From JANJTY01 sp038257155 (GTDB taxonomy: Bacteria; Pseudomonadota; Gammaproteobacteria; Xanthomonadales; Xanthomonadaceae), in the NCBI GenBank assembly GCA_038257155.1, contig JBBSJP010000003.1, positions 62,001 to 126,000 on the forward strand: 64,000 nt of DNA, written 5' to 3'. The stretch's first letter is position 1. The number at the start of each line of letters is the position of its first letter. A program made the translations under genes and the position numbers. Under the pieces are notes generated by a model, which was given only the letters and a program-made list of their open reading frames with translations, searched no databases and was not told the origin of the DNA. Positions 24,945 through 33,239 of the stretch are shown piece after piece.

Positions 24945-26456
24945 CTAGCGCAACTCCCCCAACAACGCCCGCGTCACCGGATCATCCACCGGCACCGCTG
25001 CATCCGAGACCGCGGGCAACAAGCCATCAGCAATCCGCTTGCCCAGCTCCACCCCGAACTGGTCAAAGGCGTTGATGCCCCACACCCGGGCGGTGAGGTA
25101 CACCGCATGTTCGTAAAGCGCCAACAATCGGCCCAGGCTGTCGGCATCGAGACGGTCGAGCAGGATCATGGTCGAAGGACGCCCGCCGGCATAGGCGCGT
25201 TGTGGGTCCGTGTGACTCTGTCCGTTGGCCAGGGCCTCGGCCTGCGCAAGCAGGTTGGCCAACAGGGCGCGGTGGTTGGCCAAATGCGGGTGATCGGGCT
25301 GGCGCACGCCGATGAATTCCATCGGCACGGTGTCGGTACCCTGGTGCAGGGCCTGAAAGAAGCTGTGTTGCACGCTGCTGCCCACGCCGCCCCACAGCAC
25401 CGGCACGGTCGGACGGCACACGCGCCGGCCCTGTGAATCGACCGATTTACCGAGACTCTCCATCACCAGCTGCTGCAGGAACTCCGGCAGCAGCGCAAGA
25501 CGCTGGTCGTACGGCACCACGGCCAGCGAGTCGTAACCCAGCGCATCGCGGTTGAACACCCAGGCAAGGGCCTGCCAGGCCGCCAGATTGCTTTCGACCG
25601 GCGCTTCCAGAACGTGCGCATCCATCGCCGCGGCGCCGGCCAGAAGGGCGGCAAAGCCGGACTGACCCAGGGCGAGTCGCGGCATCAAACCGACCGTCGA
25701 CCATAGCGAATAACGTCCGCCAACCCAGTCGAACATCGGCAGCACACGTTCGGAAGCCACGCCGAAAGCCTCGGCCTTGGCGACATTGGCGCTGACCGCA
25801 TAGAGGCGCTCAGCACTGCCCATCCAGTCGCGAAGAATCCCGCCGTTGAGCAGGGTCTCCTGCGTGGCAAAGCTCTTGGAAACCAGGACTGCGGCAGTTC
25901 GCTGGGGATCAAGGGTCGGCAACAGGGCTTGCGCGGCTGCGCCATCCACATTGGCAATGAAATGCAGGCGGAAGCGGCCGCTGGACTGATGCCGTAAAGC
26001 GTCCACCACCAATCGCGGGCCCAGATCCGAGCCGCCGATGCCGATATTCACCACGTCGGTGATCAGGCTGGACTGCTCCAGCCTGCTTGCCACGACCTCC
26101 ATGCGTTGCGCCGCATCCAGCGCCGCGCGCCGTGCGGCCCCGGCTACGGGCCCGCGCCCAAGGTCGGAGCGCAGCGCGGTGTGCAGCGCCGGCCGGCCTT
26201 CACTGACGTTCACCGTGTCGCCATCGAACAGGGCACGCAGCGCCGTCGGGAAATCGGCCCGCCGGCCGAGGGCAAACAGCGCCTCACGAGCGGCGAGGTC
26301 CTGTCGTTGCCGGGCCTGGCTCAGGTATAGCGGTCCGAGCCTTAGCGCGAAATCCTGCGCGCGAGTGGGTTCAGCCTGGATCAGTTCCGCCAGATTGGTC
26401 TCGGCGAGACGGACGGCATGAGGTGCGAGTGCATCCAGCCAGTCAGGGCTTTGCAT
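24945..26456 (-). CDS. pgi: glucose-6-phosphate isomerase
   Basis: A 503-residue phosphoglucose isomerase, interconverting glucose-6-phosphate and fructose-6-phosphate in glycolysis. Signature segments are NIGIGGSDLGPRLV, VSKSFATQETL, the GGRYSLWSTVG region and GVGSSVQHSFFQALHQG with the catalytic histidine. GINAFDQFGVELGK near the C-terminus carries the catalytic lysine. Length is slightly short of the 550-residue norm, as in many Xanthomonadales. It stands alone. A perfect palindrome lies 55 bases upstream of its start. Confidence 0.96.
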   Translation of the reverse strand: MQSPDWLDALAPHAVRLAETNLAELIQAEPTRAQDFALRLGPLYLSQARQRQDLAAREALFALGRRADFPTALRALFDGDTVNVSEGRPALHTALRSDLGRGPVAGAARRAALDAAQRMEVVASRLEQSSLITDVVNIGIGGSDLGPRLVVDALRHQSSGRFRLHFIANVDGAAAQALLPTLDPQRTAAVLVSKSFATQETLLNGGILRDWMGSAERLYAVSANVAKAEAFGVASERVLPMFDWVGGRYSLWSTVGLMPRLALGQSGFAALLAGAAAMDAHVLEAPVESNLAAWQALAWVFNRDALGYDSLAVVPYDQRLALLPEFLQQLVMESLGKSVDSQGRRVCRPTVPVLWGGVGSSVQHSFFQALHQGTDTVPMEFIGVRQPDHPHLANHRALLANLLAQAEALANGQSHTDPQRAYAGGRPSTMILLDRLDADSLGRLLALYEHAVYLTARVWGINAFDQFGVELGKRIADGLLPAVSDAAVPVDDPVTRALLGELR

Positions 26457-26511
26457 GGGCAGTACTTTGCATGGTCTGGGACACCTTTGCGGGGGCGAAA
26501 GGCCCTACCGC

Positions 26512-26531
26512 CTGTTGCGAAATAGCAACAG
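26512..26531. promoter_or_regulatory. perfect palindrome upstream of pgi, candidate operator
   Basis: CTGTTGC-GAAATA-GCAACAG: seven-base arms at 26512-26518 and 26525-26531 separated by six AT-rich bases. Its size fits a dimeric repressor site. It lies 55 bases before the pgi start on the minus strand, in an otherwise featureless 428-base gap (26457-26884) apart from the terminator at 26679. The regulator is unknown. Confidence 0.4.
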
Positions 26532-26678
26532 TCGCGGTTGAGTCAGGGTTTTCTGTGTTCAAGTCTAGCCCGCAACACAGGTAGCGGCGCAGGTCCAGAA
26601 TTTGGCACGTCCAAACGCGCATGGACTCAGGTTGTTGATTTCACAACGAATAACCCGCCACCGCAGGCTAAAACGGGC

Positions 26679-26710
26679 AAAAAAAACCCCCGCAGGATGG
26701 CCGGCGGGGG
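26679..26710 (-). terminator. Rho-independent terminator for panBC
   Basis: On the minus strand CCCCCGC (26704-26710 complement) pairs with GCGGGGG (26687-26693 complement), followed by eight T (26679-26686 complement). It lies about 175 bases after the panC stop and before pgi. Confidence 0.9.
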
Positions 26711-26884
26711 TGATAACGGAGTGACGATTACCTAACAATGCGCCCTGCTGATCGTGTTGGGTCGCGCGGAGCGCGGTTGCCAAAACGACTGCAGTGGTGA
26801 GATTACTACAGCACTGGGTAAAAAGCTACACCTGCGTGCAAAAAACAACAACGCCAGGGGCATTGGCCGGACCCGCAGCGACGT

Positions 26885-27748
26885 TCAGGCGGCGGCGGAC
26901 GGCAGATCGACCAGGCACAGATTGTCGATCAAGCGAGTGCTGCCGAGGCGCGCCGCAGCCAGAGCTACCAGGCCACGCTCGCCGGCATGCGCCGGATGGG
27001 CCAGATCGCTGCGACGCAACACGGCGTAATCCACCACGAACCCCGCTCCTTCCAGCCGCTGGCGGGCCTCGTCCTCGATCTCGTTCAGCTCTTTGCCCAT
27101 TTTCCTGGCGGCGCCCATGGACAGCAGCGTGGCGTGCAGCTCGGCCGCCTGACGGCGCTCCTCCGGCGACAGGTACTGATTGCGCGAACTCATCGCCAGA
27201 CCGTCTGCCTCACGTACCGTTTCGCCGGCCAGTACCTCAACCGGCATTGCCAGGTCAGTCACCAGACGTCGGATCACCTGCAGCTGCTGGTAGTCCTTGC
27301 GGCCAAAAACCGCCACGTCGGGCTGCACCATACCCAATAGACGAGCCACAACAGTGGCCACGCCATCGAAATGGCCAGGGCGATGCACACCTTCAAGAAT
27401 GTCGTCCAGACCCGGCACGCGGATGCCGACCCGCGCCTCCAAGCCAAAGGGATAAACCGTCTGCACCGACGGATGAAACAGCAGATCGCAGCCCTGTGCT
27501 TGCAGGCGTTCGCTGTCGGCTTCCGGGCTGCGCGGGTAGCGGCTGAAATCCTCGCTCGGTCCGAACTGGGCAGGATTGATAAAGATGCTGGCTACAACCT
27601 TCTGCGCACTGCGTCGCGCCTGCGCTATCAGCGCCAGATGACCGTCGTGCAGGTTACCCATCGTCGGCACGAAACCGATGCGCAGTCCCTGCCCGCGCCA
27701 GGCGTCGACCTGCGCACGGAGTTCCGCCAAGCCTGAAATGTTCTGCAT
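26885..27748 (-). CDS. panC: pantothenate synthetase PanC
   Basis: A 287-residue ligase joining pantoate and beta-alanine with ATP, the last step of vitamin B5 synthesis. It has GFVPTMGNLHDGHLALI with the nucleotidyl HxGH-like site, SIFINPAQFGPSEDFSRYPR, VFGRKDYQQLQVI and SSRNQYLSPEER. Length is normal. Its ATG overlaps the panB TGA by one base (TGATG), so translation is coupled. Confidence 0.97.
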   Translation of the reverse strand: MQNISGLAELRAQVDAWRGQGLRIGFVPTMGNLHDGHLALIAQARRSAQKVVASIFINPAQFGPSEDFSRYPRSPEADSERLQAQGCDLLFHPSVQTVYPFGLEARVGIRVPGLDDILEGVHRPGHFDGVATVVARLLGMVQPDVAVFGRKDYQQLQVIRRLVTDLAMPVEVLAGETVREADGLAMSSRNQYLSPEERRQAAELHATLLSMGAARKMGKELNEIEDEARQRLEGAGFVVDYAVLRRSDLAHPAHAGERGLVALAAARLGSTRLIDNLCLVDLPSAAA

Positions 27749-28572
27749 CAGACGTAGCTGTGTTCGGCGGTGGGAAAGCTGCCGTCGCGCACCGCATCGA
27801 CATAGGCTGTAACGGCAGCGGGAATCGAACCGGCTTCGGCGAGAAAATCCTTGACGAAGCGCGGGCGCCTGCCCTGCGCAACGCCCAGCAGATCGTGCAG
27901 CACCAGGATCTGTCCGTCGCAGTCAGGGCCCGCTCCGATACCGATGGTGGCGATATCCAGGTCAGCACTGATTTCCGCCGCCAGAGACGCAGGCACGCAT
28001 TCCAGTACCAGTAGTTCGGCGCCTGCCGCCGCCACGGCGCGCGCATCCTCGCGCAGCTGTTGCGCAGCTGCGACTTCGCGGCCCTGCACCTTGAAGCCGC
28101 CCAATCGCAGGAAGGACTGCGGAGTAAGACCAAGGTGCGCGCAGACCGGTACTTCGCGTTCCACCAGGAAGGCGATGCTTTCCAGCTTGGGGCCGGCGCC
28201 CTCGATCTTCACCATCGCGGCGCCCGCCTGCAGCAAACACGTGGCAGCATCCAGGGCCCGCTCTGGCGTGGCGTCGCTCTGGAAAGGCAGATCCGCCATC
28301 AGCAGTGCACGCGACAGGCCGCGAGCCACGCATTCGGTGTGGTACAGCATGTGCTGCAGGGTGACCGGAATCGTGCTGCGGCGACCCTGTACCACCATGC
28401 CCAGGGAATCACCGACCAGCACAACATCTACCCCGCATTGATCGAGCACCGCGGCAAAGCTGGCGTCGTACGCAGTCAGCGCAGCAATGCGCTGACCTGC
28501 TGCCTTCATCGCGCGCAACTGCGGCACGCGTACCGGCTGTATCCGTTGCGCGGGCGCTTCTCCTGTGTACAT
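27748..28572 (-). CDS. panB: ketopantoate hydroxymethyltransferase PanB
   Basis: A 274-residue enzyme converting alpha-ketoisovalerate and methylene-THF to ketopantoate. It carries MKAAGQRIAALTAYDASFA, DVVLVGDSLGMVVQG with metal-binding Asp, and VPVCAHLGLTPQS. GIGAGPDCDGQILVLHDLLG is near residue 205. It is the first gene of a panB-panC pair; panD is not in the window. Confidence 0.97.
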   Translation of the reverse strand: MYTGEAPAQRIQPVRVPQLRAMKAAGQRIAALTAYDASFAAVLDQCGVDVVLVGDSLGMVVQGRRSTIPVTLQHMLYHTECVARGLSRALLMADLPFQSDATPERALDAATCLLQAGAAMVKIEGAGPKLESIAFLVEREVPVCAHLGLTPQSFLRLGGFKVQGREVAAAQQLREDARAVAAAGAELLVLECVPASLAAEISADLDIATIGIGAGPDCDGQILVLHDLLGVAQGRRPRFVKDFLAEAGSIPAAVTAYVDAVRDGSFPTAEHSYV

Positions 28573-28749
28573 GAGCGCGGGGATGTCCGGTTGGGTGGTT
28601 GAGGGGCGGCTAGTGTAGTGTTTCGCGCAGACTTGAACTCAATTCGCTCAGCTCAAGCGAAGGTCCACCTTGCCACCTTGGAGGCCGTGTAATAGCAGCG
28701 CAGGCGCCTGGTGAAGCGGCAGGTCGACTCGAGGAATTCCTTGGCAATG

Positions 28750-28808
28750 TGGTTCGAGACGCGCTGCCTCGACCCGAGGTCTCGTTCATCGCTCCTCACC
28801 ACGAACGG
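28750..28808. repeat. single copy of the GGTTCGAGACG/GCTCCTCACCACGAACGG repeat
   Basis: It has the same ends as the element at 21324-21389: GGTTCGAGACG at 28751 and GCTCCTCACCACGAACGG to 28808, with a shorter divergent middle. It sits in the 271-base gap between folK and panB. No promoter for panB could be picked confidently. Confidence 0.7.
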
Positions 28809-28843
28809 AGGTTTTGATCCGTCTCGCCAAATCAGTCACCGCA

Positions 28844-29326
28844 CTAGGGTAACGGTTCAATGCCGCTGGCATCTACCTGCGAAAGCAGCGCGTCGACAGT
28901 TCGTCCATCGGGCAACCGCAAACCTTCGGCAATCTCGGCCAGAGGTACGAGCACGAAGGCGCGTTCCGCAAGGCGCGGATGCGGCAACTGCAGGTTGGCA
29001 GCGTTGAGGATCAGGTCGTCGTACAGCAGCAGATCGAGGTCAATGCGTCGCGGGCCCCAGCGTTGCTCGCCGCGCTCGCGCCCAGTGCGTTGTTCCAGCG
29101 CCTGGAGCGCCTGCAACAGGGCATGCGGATCCAGCGCGGTGTCCAGCGCGACAGCTGCATTGACGAACCAGGGCTGGTCCAGCATTCCCCAGGGCGGTGT
29201 TCGATAAAGTCCAGAGGCGCGTAGCACCCGCGTGCCGGAAAGTTCGTCAAGTGCGGCGAGCGCATTGCGGACCTGGGTCTCGGGCTGATCCAGATTGCTG
29301 CCCAGCGCTACGTAGGCGCGCGCCAT
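28844..29326 (-). CDS. folK: HPPK, folate biosynthesis pyrophosphokinase FolK
   Basis: A 160-residue 6-hydroxymethyl-7,8-dihydropterin pyrophosphokinase. The start at 29326 gives MARAYVALGSNL, the standard HPPK N-terminus; upstream ATG codons only add a non-conserved extension overlapping pcnB. The signature RWGPRRIDLDLLLYDD holds the two metal-binding aspartates and is followed by LPHPRLAERAFVLVPLAEI. It lies seven bases after the pcnB stop, an order often seen in gammaproteobacteria. Confidence 0.96.
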   Translation of the reverse strand: MARAYVALGSNLDQPETQVRNALAALDELSGTRVLRASGLYRTPPWGMLDQPWFVNAAVALDTALDPHALLQALQALEQRTGRERGEQRWGPRRIDLDLLLYDDLILNAANLQLPHPRLAERAFVLVPLAEIAEGLRLPDGRTVDALLSQVDASGIEPLP

Positions 29327-29333
29327 CGACGAA

Positions 29334-30788
29334 CTAGTCAGCGGTCTCAGGCGAGGACTCGGCCACTCCGGCGCCCTTTCCGCCACGCCGCCGGCGACGG
29401 CGGCGCTTGGGTGCATCTGCGGTGCTGGTCGCCCCTGCAGCAGCGGGTGAAGCGTCCGAGGGTGTGCGCCCCTTGCCGGGCTGAAGCCGTTCGGAAAGCC
29501 TGTCCGGAGGTAGGGTCTGGGCTTCCCGCCAGAAGGTCGCCTCCGCTTCAAGTGCCGGCTCTTCGATCACCCGCAGTTCGAGGAAGTCGAATGCGGCGCG
29601 AAAGCGCGGATGCGACATCAACCGGAACACGCGTTTGCGCTGACGTTGGGTGAAGCGCGGCTGCAAGGCCCAGATCTCGTGCATCGGCGTGGAGAAGCGT
29701 CGCGGCAGCGCTATGCGTTCGATCTGGTGCAGAGTCACGCGATCAGCGGCGCGCTGGTGCGCAACCGCGGGATCCAGGCCCTGCGACTCGAGCCGCACCA
29801 CTTCGTGCTGATAGGCCGGCCACAGCAGGGCGGCAAAGAGAAATGCCGGCGTGACTGGCCGGTTTTCGCGAACCCGCAAGTCGGTATTGGCGAGCGCCCG
29901 AAGAATCATCTGGCGCGACGCCTCGCCGGCGGCACCATCGAGCACGGCACAGGTTTCCGGAAACAGGCTCGACAGCAGGCCGTGTTGCTCGAGTCGGATG
30001 AACGCGACTTCGCCGTGGCCACCAAGAAACAGCTTGAGCGCCTCATCAAACAAGCGCGCCGGCGGCGCCTGTGCCAGCAGGCCGGCGAGTCGCGGAATCG
30101 GCTCGGCGGTGCCTGACTCGATCTCGAAGCCCAGCTTCGCAGCAAGGCGCACCGCACGCAGCATGCGAACCGGATCTTCGCGATAGCGTTCATCCGGATC
30201 GCCGATCAGACGCATGCGGCGCGCCTCGAGATCGGCAAATCCATCCACATAGTCGCGCACTGAAAAATCATCGATCGCGTAATACAGCGCATTGACAGTG
30301 AAGTCGCGCCGGATGGCATCGTCTTCGATGCTGCCATAGACGTTGTCGCGCACCAGTCGACCGTCTTCAAGTTCACGGTCGCCGCTGCCATCGTCGACAT
30401 TGGCGCGGAAGGTAGCCACTTCGATGATCTCGGAGCCGTACATCACGTGCGCCAGGCGAAAGCGACGTCCGATCAGACGACAGTTGCGAAACAGGCTGCG
30501 CACTTCATCCGGCGTGGCGCTGGTGGCAACGTCGAAATCCTTGGGCGCGCCGCCGAGCAACAGATCGCGCACCGCGCCGCCCACCAGATAGGCGCCGAAA
30601 CCGGCCTCCTTGAGGCGGTAGAGCACGCGCAAGGCGTTGGGGCTGATCTGTTTGCGCGATATGCAGTGTTGATCGCGCGGAATGATCGTGGGTCGTAATC
30701 CGGTACGCTGCACGGGGTCCGTCGTGTAGTGGGTTGCGACGCGGAAATCGCCTACCGGAAAGGGTTCCGGCCGTTGATTCGGGCACAA
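29334..30788 (-). CDS. pcnB: poly(A) polymerase I PcnB
   Basis: A nucleotidyltransferase adding 3' poly(A) tails to RNA. The catalytic domain has YLVGGAVRDLLLGG, KDFDVATSAT with the DxD metal site, and RLIGRRFRLAHV, characteristic of PcnB rather than CCA-adding enzymes. The helical C-terminal part ends in a basic KRRRRRRRGGKG stretch for RNA binding. The start is uncertain: ATG 30788 gives about 45 residues before the conserved SRKQISPNAL and overlaps the tRNA promoter, so a GTG further in may be real. Confidence 0.93.
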   Translation of the reverse strand: MCPNQRPEPFPVGDFRVATHYTTDPVQRTGLRPTIIPRDQHCISRKQISPNALRVLYRLKEAGFGAYLVGGAVRDLLLGGAPKDFDVATSATPDEVRSLFRNCRLIGRRFRLAHVMYGSEIIEVATFRANVDDGSGDRELEDGRLVRDNVYGSIEDDAIRRDFTVNALYYAIDDFSVRDYVDGFADLEARRMRLIGDPDERYREDPVRMLRAVRLAAKLGFEIESGTAEPIPRLAGLLAQAPPARLFDEALKLFLGGHGEVAFIRLEQHGLLSSLFPETCAVLDGAAGEASRQMILRALANTDLRVRENRPVTPAFLFAALLWPAYQHEVVRLESQGLDPAVAHQRAADRVTLHQIERIALPRRFSTPMHEIWALQPRFTQRQRKRVFRLMSHPRFRAAFDFLELRVIEEPALEAEATFWREAQTLPPDRLSERLQPGKGRTPSDASPAAAGATSTADAPKRRRRRRRGGKGAGVAESSPETAD

Positions 30789-30801
30789 AGATCGCTATAC
30801 T
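30774..30801 (+). promoter_or_regulatory. sigma-70 promoter of tRNA-Glu
   Basis: TTGATT at 30774-30779 and TATACT at 30796-30801 are 16 bases apart, about 30 bases before the mature tRNA. A GC-rich stretch (TAGCGCG) follows the -10 as in stringently controlled stable-RNA promoters. It overlaps the annotated start of the divergent pcnB. Confidence 0.7.
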
Positions 30802-30830
30802 AGCGCGTCTGTTTGGCGGCTACCAACTGC

Positions 30831-30906
30831 GCTCCCTTCGTCTAGCGGTCTAGGACACTGCCCTCTCAAGGCAGGAACACGAGTTCGAACCTCGTAGGGA
30901 GCGCCA
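30831..30906 (+). tRNA. tRNA-Glu, anticodon CTC
   Basis: A 76-base cloverleaf. The acceptor stem GCTCCCT (30831-30837) pairs with AGGGAGC (30896-30902), followed by discriminator G and encoded CCA. The anticodon arm is CTGCC-CTCTCAA-GGCAG, placing CTC at the anticodon, which reads GAG. The T loop GTTCGAACC is canonical. Confidence 0.95.
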
Positions 30907-30939
30907 CCGTCCTTCCCCTCCTCGCAAAGCGCCCCCTCG

Positions 30940-31263
30940 ATGCCCTTCGTCGTCACCGAGAACTGCATCCGCTGCAAGTACACCGACTGCGTCGAAGTCT
31001 GCCCGGTGGATTGCTTCCACGAAGGCCCCAACTTCCTCGTGATTGATCCGGTGGAATGCATCGACTGCACCCTGTGTGAGCCGGAATGCCCGGCCAACGC
31101 GATCTACCCCGAAGACGACGTGCCTGCAGGACAGGAAGGCTTCATTGCCCTCAATGCCGAGCTGTCGGCGATCTGGCCGGTGCTGGCAACGCGAAAGGAA
31201 GCTCCGGAAGACGCAGCCGAGTGGGATGGCAAGCCGGGCAAGCTCGGCGAGCTCAAGCGCTGA
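30940..31263 (+). CDS. fdxA: 7Fe-type ferredoxin FdxA
   Basis: A 107-residue two-cluster ferredoxin. The first cluster region is CIRCKYTDCVEVCPVDCF, with the spacing of a [3Fe-4S] site, and the second is CIDCTLCEPECPANAI for [4Fe-4S]. The start MPFVVTENC is the standard FdxA N-terminus and the 30-residue C-terminal tail is normal for Azotobacter ferredoxin I-type proteins. It probably shuttles electrons in the cytoplasm. It lies right after the tRNA gene. Confidence 0.96.
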   Translation: MPFVVTENCIRCKYTDCVEVCPVDCFHEGPNFLVIDPVECIDCTLCEPECPANAIYPEDDVPAGQEGFIALNAELSAIWPVLATRKEAPEDAAEWDGKPGKLGELKR

Positions 31264-31266
31264 CGG

Positions 31267-31605
31267 ACTGGCGCGGTGTTTTGCCCGGCCTCACGTCGGA
31301 TCCGCGCCGGAAAGTCTACGCGCGCGGCCTTGCAATTCGGCGGCGCTTGATCCGACCTACGAAAGCGCCGGCGTAGGTCGGCTCAAGCCGCGAAGCGGTG
31401 GAGCCGACATCGCGAGAGTGACGGACGTTGCGTGCGTTACGACGCCCTCGGCGGGCCACTGGCGCGGTGTTTTGCCCGGCCTCACGTCGGATCCGCGCCG
31501 GAAAGTCCACGCGCGCGGCCTTGCAATTCGGCGGCGCTTGATCCGACCTACGAAAGCGCCAGCGTAGGTCGGCTCAAGCCGCGAAGCGGTGGAGCCGACA
31601 TCGCG
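31267..31605. repeat. 148-base direct repeat, two copies, each with two palindromes
   Basis: Copy one is 31267-31414 and copy two 31458-31605, offset 191 bases, with about two mismatches. Each copy has an outer inverted pair GTCGGATC...GATCCGAC and a second hairpin GTCGGCTC...GAGCCGAC with inner CCGC/GCGG. Both palindromes share the CGTAGGTCGG edge. It fills most of the 419-base gap 31264-31682 between convergent fdxA and bamC-like genes. The open frames across it are repeat artefacts. Confidence 0.85.
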
Positions 31606-31634
31606 GTGATTAACCCGACCGATCTACACAACTG

Positions 31635-31661
31635 AAAACGCCCCGCATCGCGGGGCGTTTT
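31635..31661. terminator. bidirectional terminator between fdxA and the bamC-like gene
   Basis: AAAACGCCCCG (31635-31645), a five-base loop, then CGGGGCGTTTT (31651-31661). The A and T tracts make it usable from both strands, as expected between convergent genes. Confidence 0.9.
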
Positions 31662-31682
31662 CGATTATGGAAGTTGCGCCTG

Positions 31683-32189
31683 TCAGGCCAGACGCAGACG
31701 CAGGATCGCCAACAGTCGGCCCGCGGCGCCGCCACTCAGGGCTACGCCATCGCCGCCCACGGCACTGACCCGCGTGCTCTCACCCTCAACCTGGGCCCGC
31801 ACCAGAAAGCTCTGCCCTTCATAGCTGACGTTGTAGGCGTTCAGCAGCTGTGCGCGCTCGGTGATCTCCACGCCTTCAACGCGTGCCAACGCAACACCAA
31901 GGCGGCGCCAGACGCTGTCGGGCGTATCACCCTGCACCACAAAGCTGTCGATTGCCTGGCCGGCATTGACCGCCGCGCTGGCCGATGTGCCCGCAGAGAC
32001 CGTGGGAACCGCCATGGCCGGATCGGCACGCGGACTGTCAAGATCGGGTGGCACTTCCAGCGGACGGCTTTCCGGACGCAGCTCGTAAGGGCTTTCGCCA
32101 CGAATCCAGCGGCAGCCGCCGGCGGCGGAAAGCATCGCGAAGACCACGGCCAGCAGAAGGACGCGGGACACAGCGGGTTGCAGGGACAT
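31683..32189 (-). CDS. BamC-like outer-membrane lipoprotein
   Basis: A 168-residue lipoprotein with signal peptide and lipobox-like SAAGGC (Cys26). It is followed by the proline-rich PLEVPPDLDSP segment that resembles the conserved BamC unstructured region (LVVPPDL). The rest has one helix-grip-like domain (GDTPDSVWRRLGVAL onward), about half the length of enteric BamC. It is downstream of dapA by 27 bases, the same dapA-bamC order as in E. coli. It likely belongs to the BAM outer-membrane assembly machine; similarity is weak enough to leave some doubt. Confidence 0.7.
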   Translation of the reverse strand: MSLQPAVSRVLLLAVVFAMLSAAGGCRWIRGESPYELRPESRPLEVPPDLDSPRADPAMAVPTVSAGTSASAAVNAGQAIDSFVVQGDTPDSVWRRLGVALARVEGVEITERAQLLNAYNVSYEGQSFLVRAQVEGESTRVSAVGGDGVALSGGAAGRLLAILRLRLA

Positions 32190-32216
32190 CGCAAATCTCC
32201 AAATGAAATCGGTGGT

Positions 32217-33140
32217 TCAGGCCGCGGCCTGCAGCTCGGCCTCGAGGTGTGCAAGGGTAACCGCGATGCGGGCACAGTGCTCGCGTTGCGATTCAGAAAG
32301 GGCCAGCAATGGCAGCCGCAAGACGTCCTTGCACAGGCCAAGTGCGGCCAGCATGGCCTTGGCCGGAATCGGATTCGGCTCAACGCCAAGGTACCCGAAC
32401 AGCTCGGCCAGACGCTTGTCCAGTGCCGCGGCCGCTGCTGCGTCGCCTCCGCGGGACAAGTCGCAGAGACGGCGCACGGCACGCGGTGCCACGTTCGAAG
32501 CGACCGATATCAGCCCATCTGCACCGGCCAGCATGGCGCGGCTGGCGGTGGGATCATCACCGCTGAGCACGACAAATCCATTGCCACGCAGATCCAGCAG
32601 GGCGTGCATGCGCTCGACATCGGCCACGGCTTCCTTGATGCCGATGATCCCGTCCAGGCCGGCAAGTTGCGCACACGTCTCCGGCAGCAGATCGCAGCCA
32701 GTCCGCGACGGCACGTTGTAAAGCACCACGGGCAGCCCGCCCTCGGCCGCCACCGCGCGGTAATGCGCGACGAGTCCGGCCTGGGTGGGACGAACATAAG
32801 GGGGAGTGACGACCAGTGCTGCGTCGGCGCCAGCCTCGAGCGCGCATCGGGTGCGCTCGATGGTCGCGGCCGTAGCAGATTGCCCGGTGCCCGCGATGAC
32901 CGGCATGTCGGCCGGCAGGCTGTCGCGCGCGATGCTCAGCAGCTCCATGAACTCCTGCAGGCTCAGCGCAGCGGCCTCGCCGGTCGATCCTGCAACCACA
33001 ACCGCCTGTGTGCCACCTGCCAGTTGCAGGGACAGCAGCCGCTTCCAGGCAGCGATATCCAGCGCGCCTTCGGTTCGGAACGGCGTCGCCAGCGCGGTGA
33101 TGCTGCCGGAAAGGTGCAAGGGGCTTGGGTTCCAGGACAC
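32217..33140 (-). CDS. dapA: 4-hydroxy-tetrahydrodipicolinate synthase DapA
   Basis: A TIM-barrel aldolase condensing pyruvate and aspartate semialdehyde for lysine and diaminopimelate. It has SGSITALATPF, AGSTGEAAALS, the tyrosine in VVLYNVPSRTG and the Schiff-base lysine in GIKEAVADV, then LSGDDPTA. GTG 33140 gives 307 residues; TTG 33119 is an alternative closer to the conserved start. Open frame further upstream overlaps the divergent gcvR-like gene and is not coding. It heads a dapA and bamC-like operon. Confidence 0.94.
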   Translation of the reverse strand: MSWNPSPLHLSGSITALATPFRTEGALDIAAWKRLLSLQLAGGTQAVVVAGSTGEAAALSLQEFMELLSIARDSLPADMPVIAGTGQSATAATIERTRCALEAGADAALVVTPPYVRPTQAGLVAHYRAVAAEGGLPVVLYNVPSRTGCDLLPETCAQLAGLDGIIGIKEAVADVERMHALLDLRGNGFVVLSGDDPTASRAMLAGADGLISVASNVAPRAVRRLCDLSRGGDAAAAAALDKRLAELFGYLGVEPNPIPAKAMLAALGLCKDVLRLPLLALSESQREHCARIAVTLAHLEAELQAAA

Positions 33141-33239
33141 GGGCGCCGATGTTACTTGCGGCCCGGAATCAGTGGCAAGTATCCTGCAGTCAGGTTCCAA
33201 CCTCCCATTCAGTCGCCTCGAACGCAGGAACACACGGCA

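Noticed and set aside
31270..31635. short open frames across the 148-base repeat
   Set aside because: They repeat the same sequence because the DNA is duplicated; no start signal or domain.
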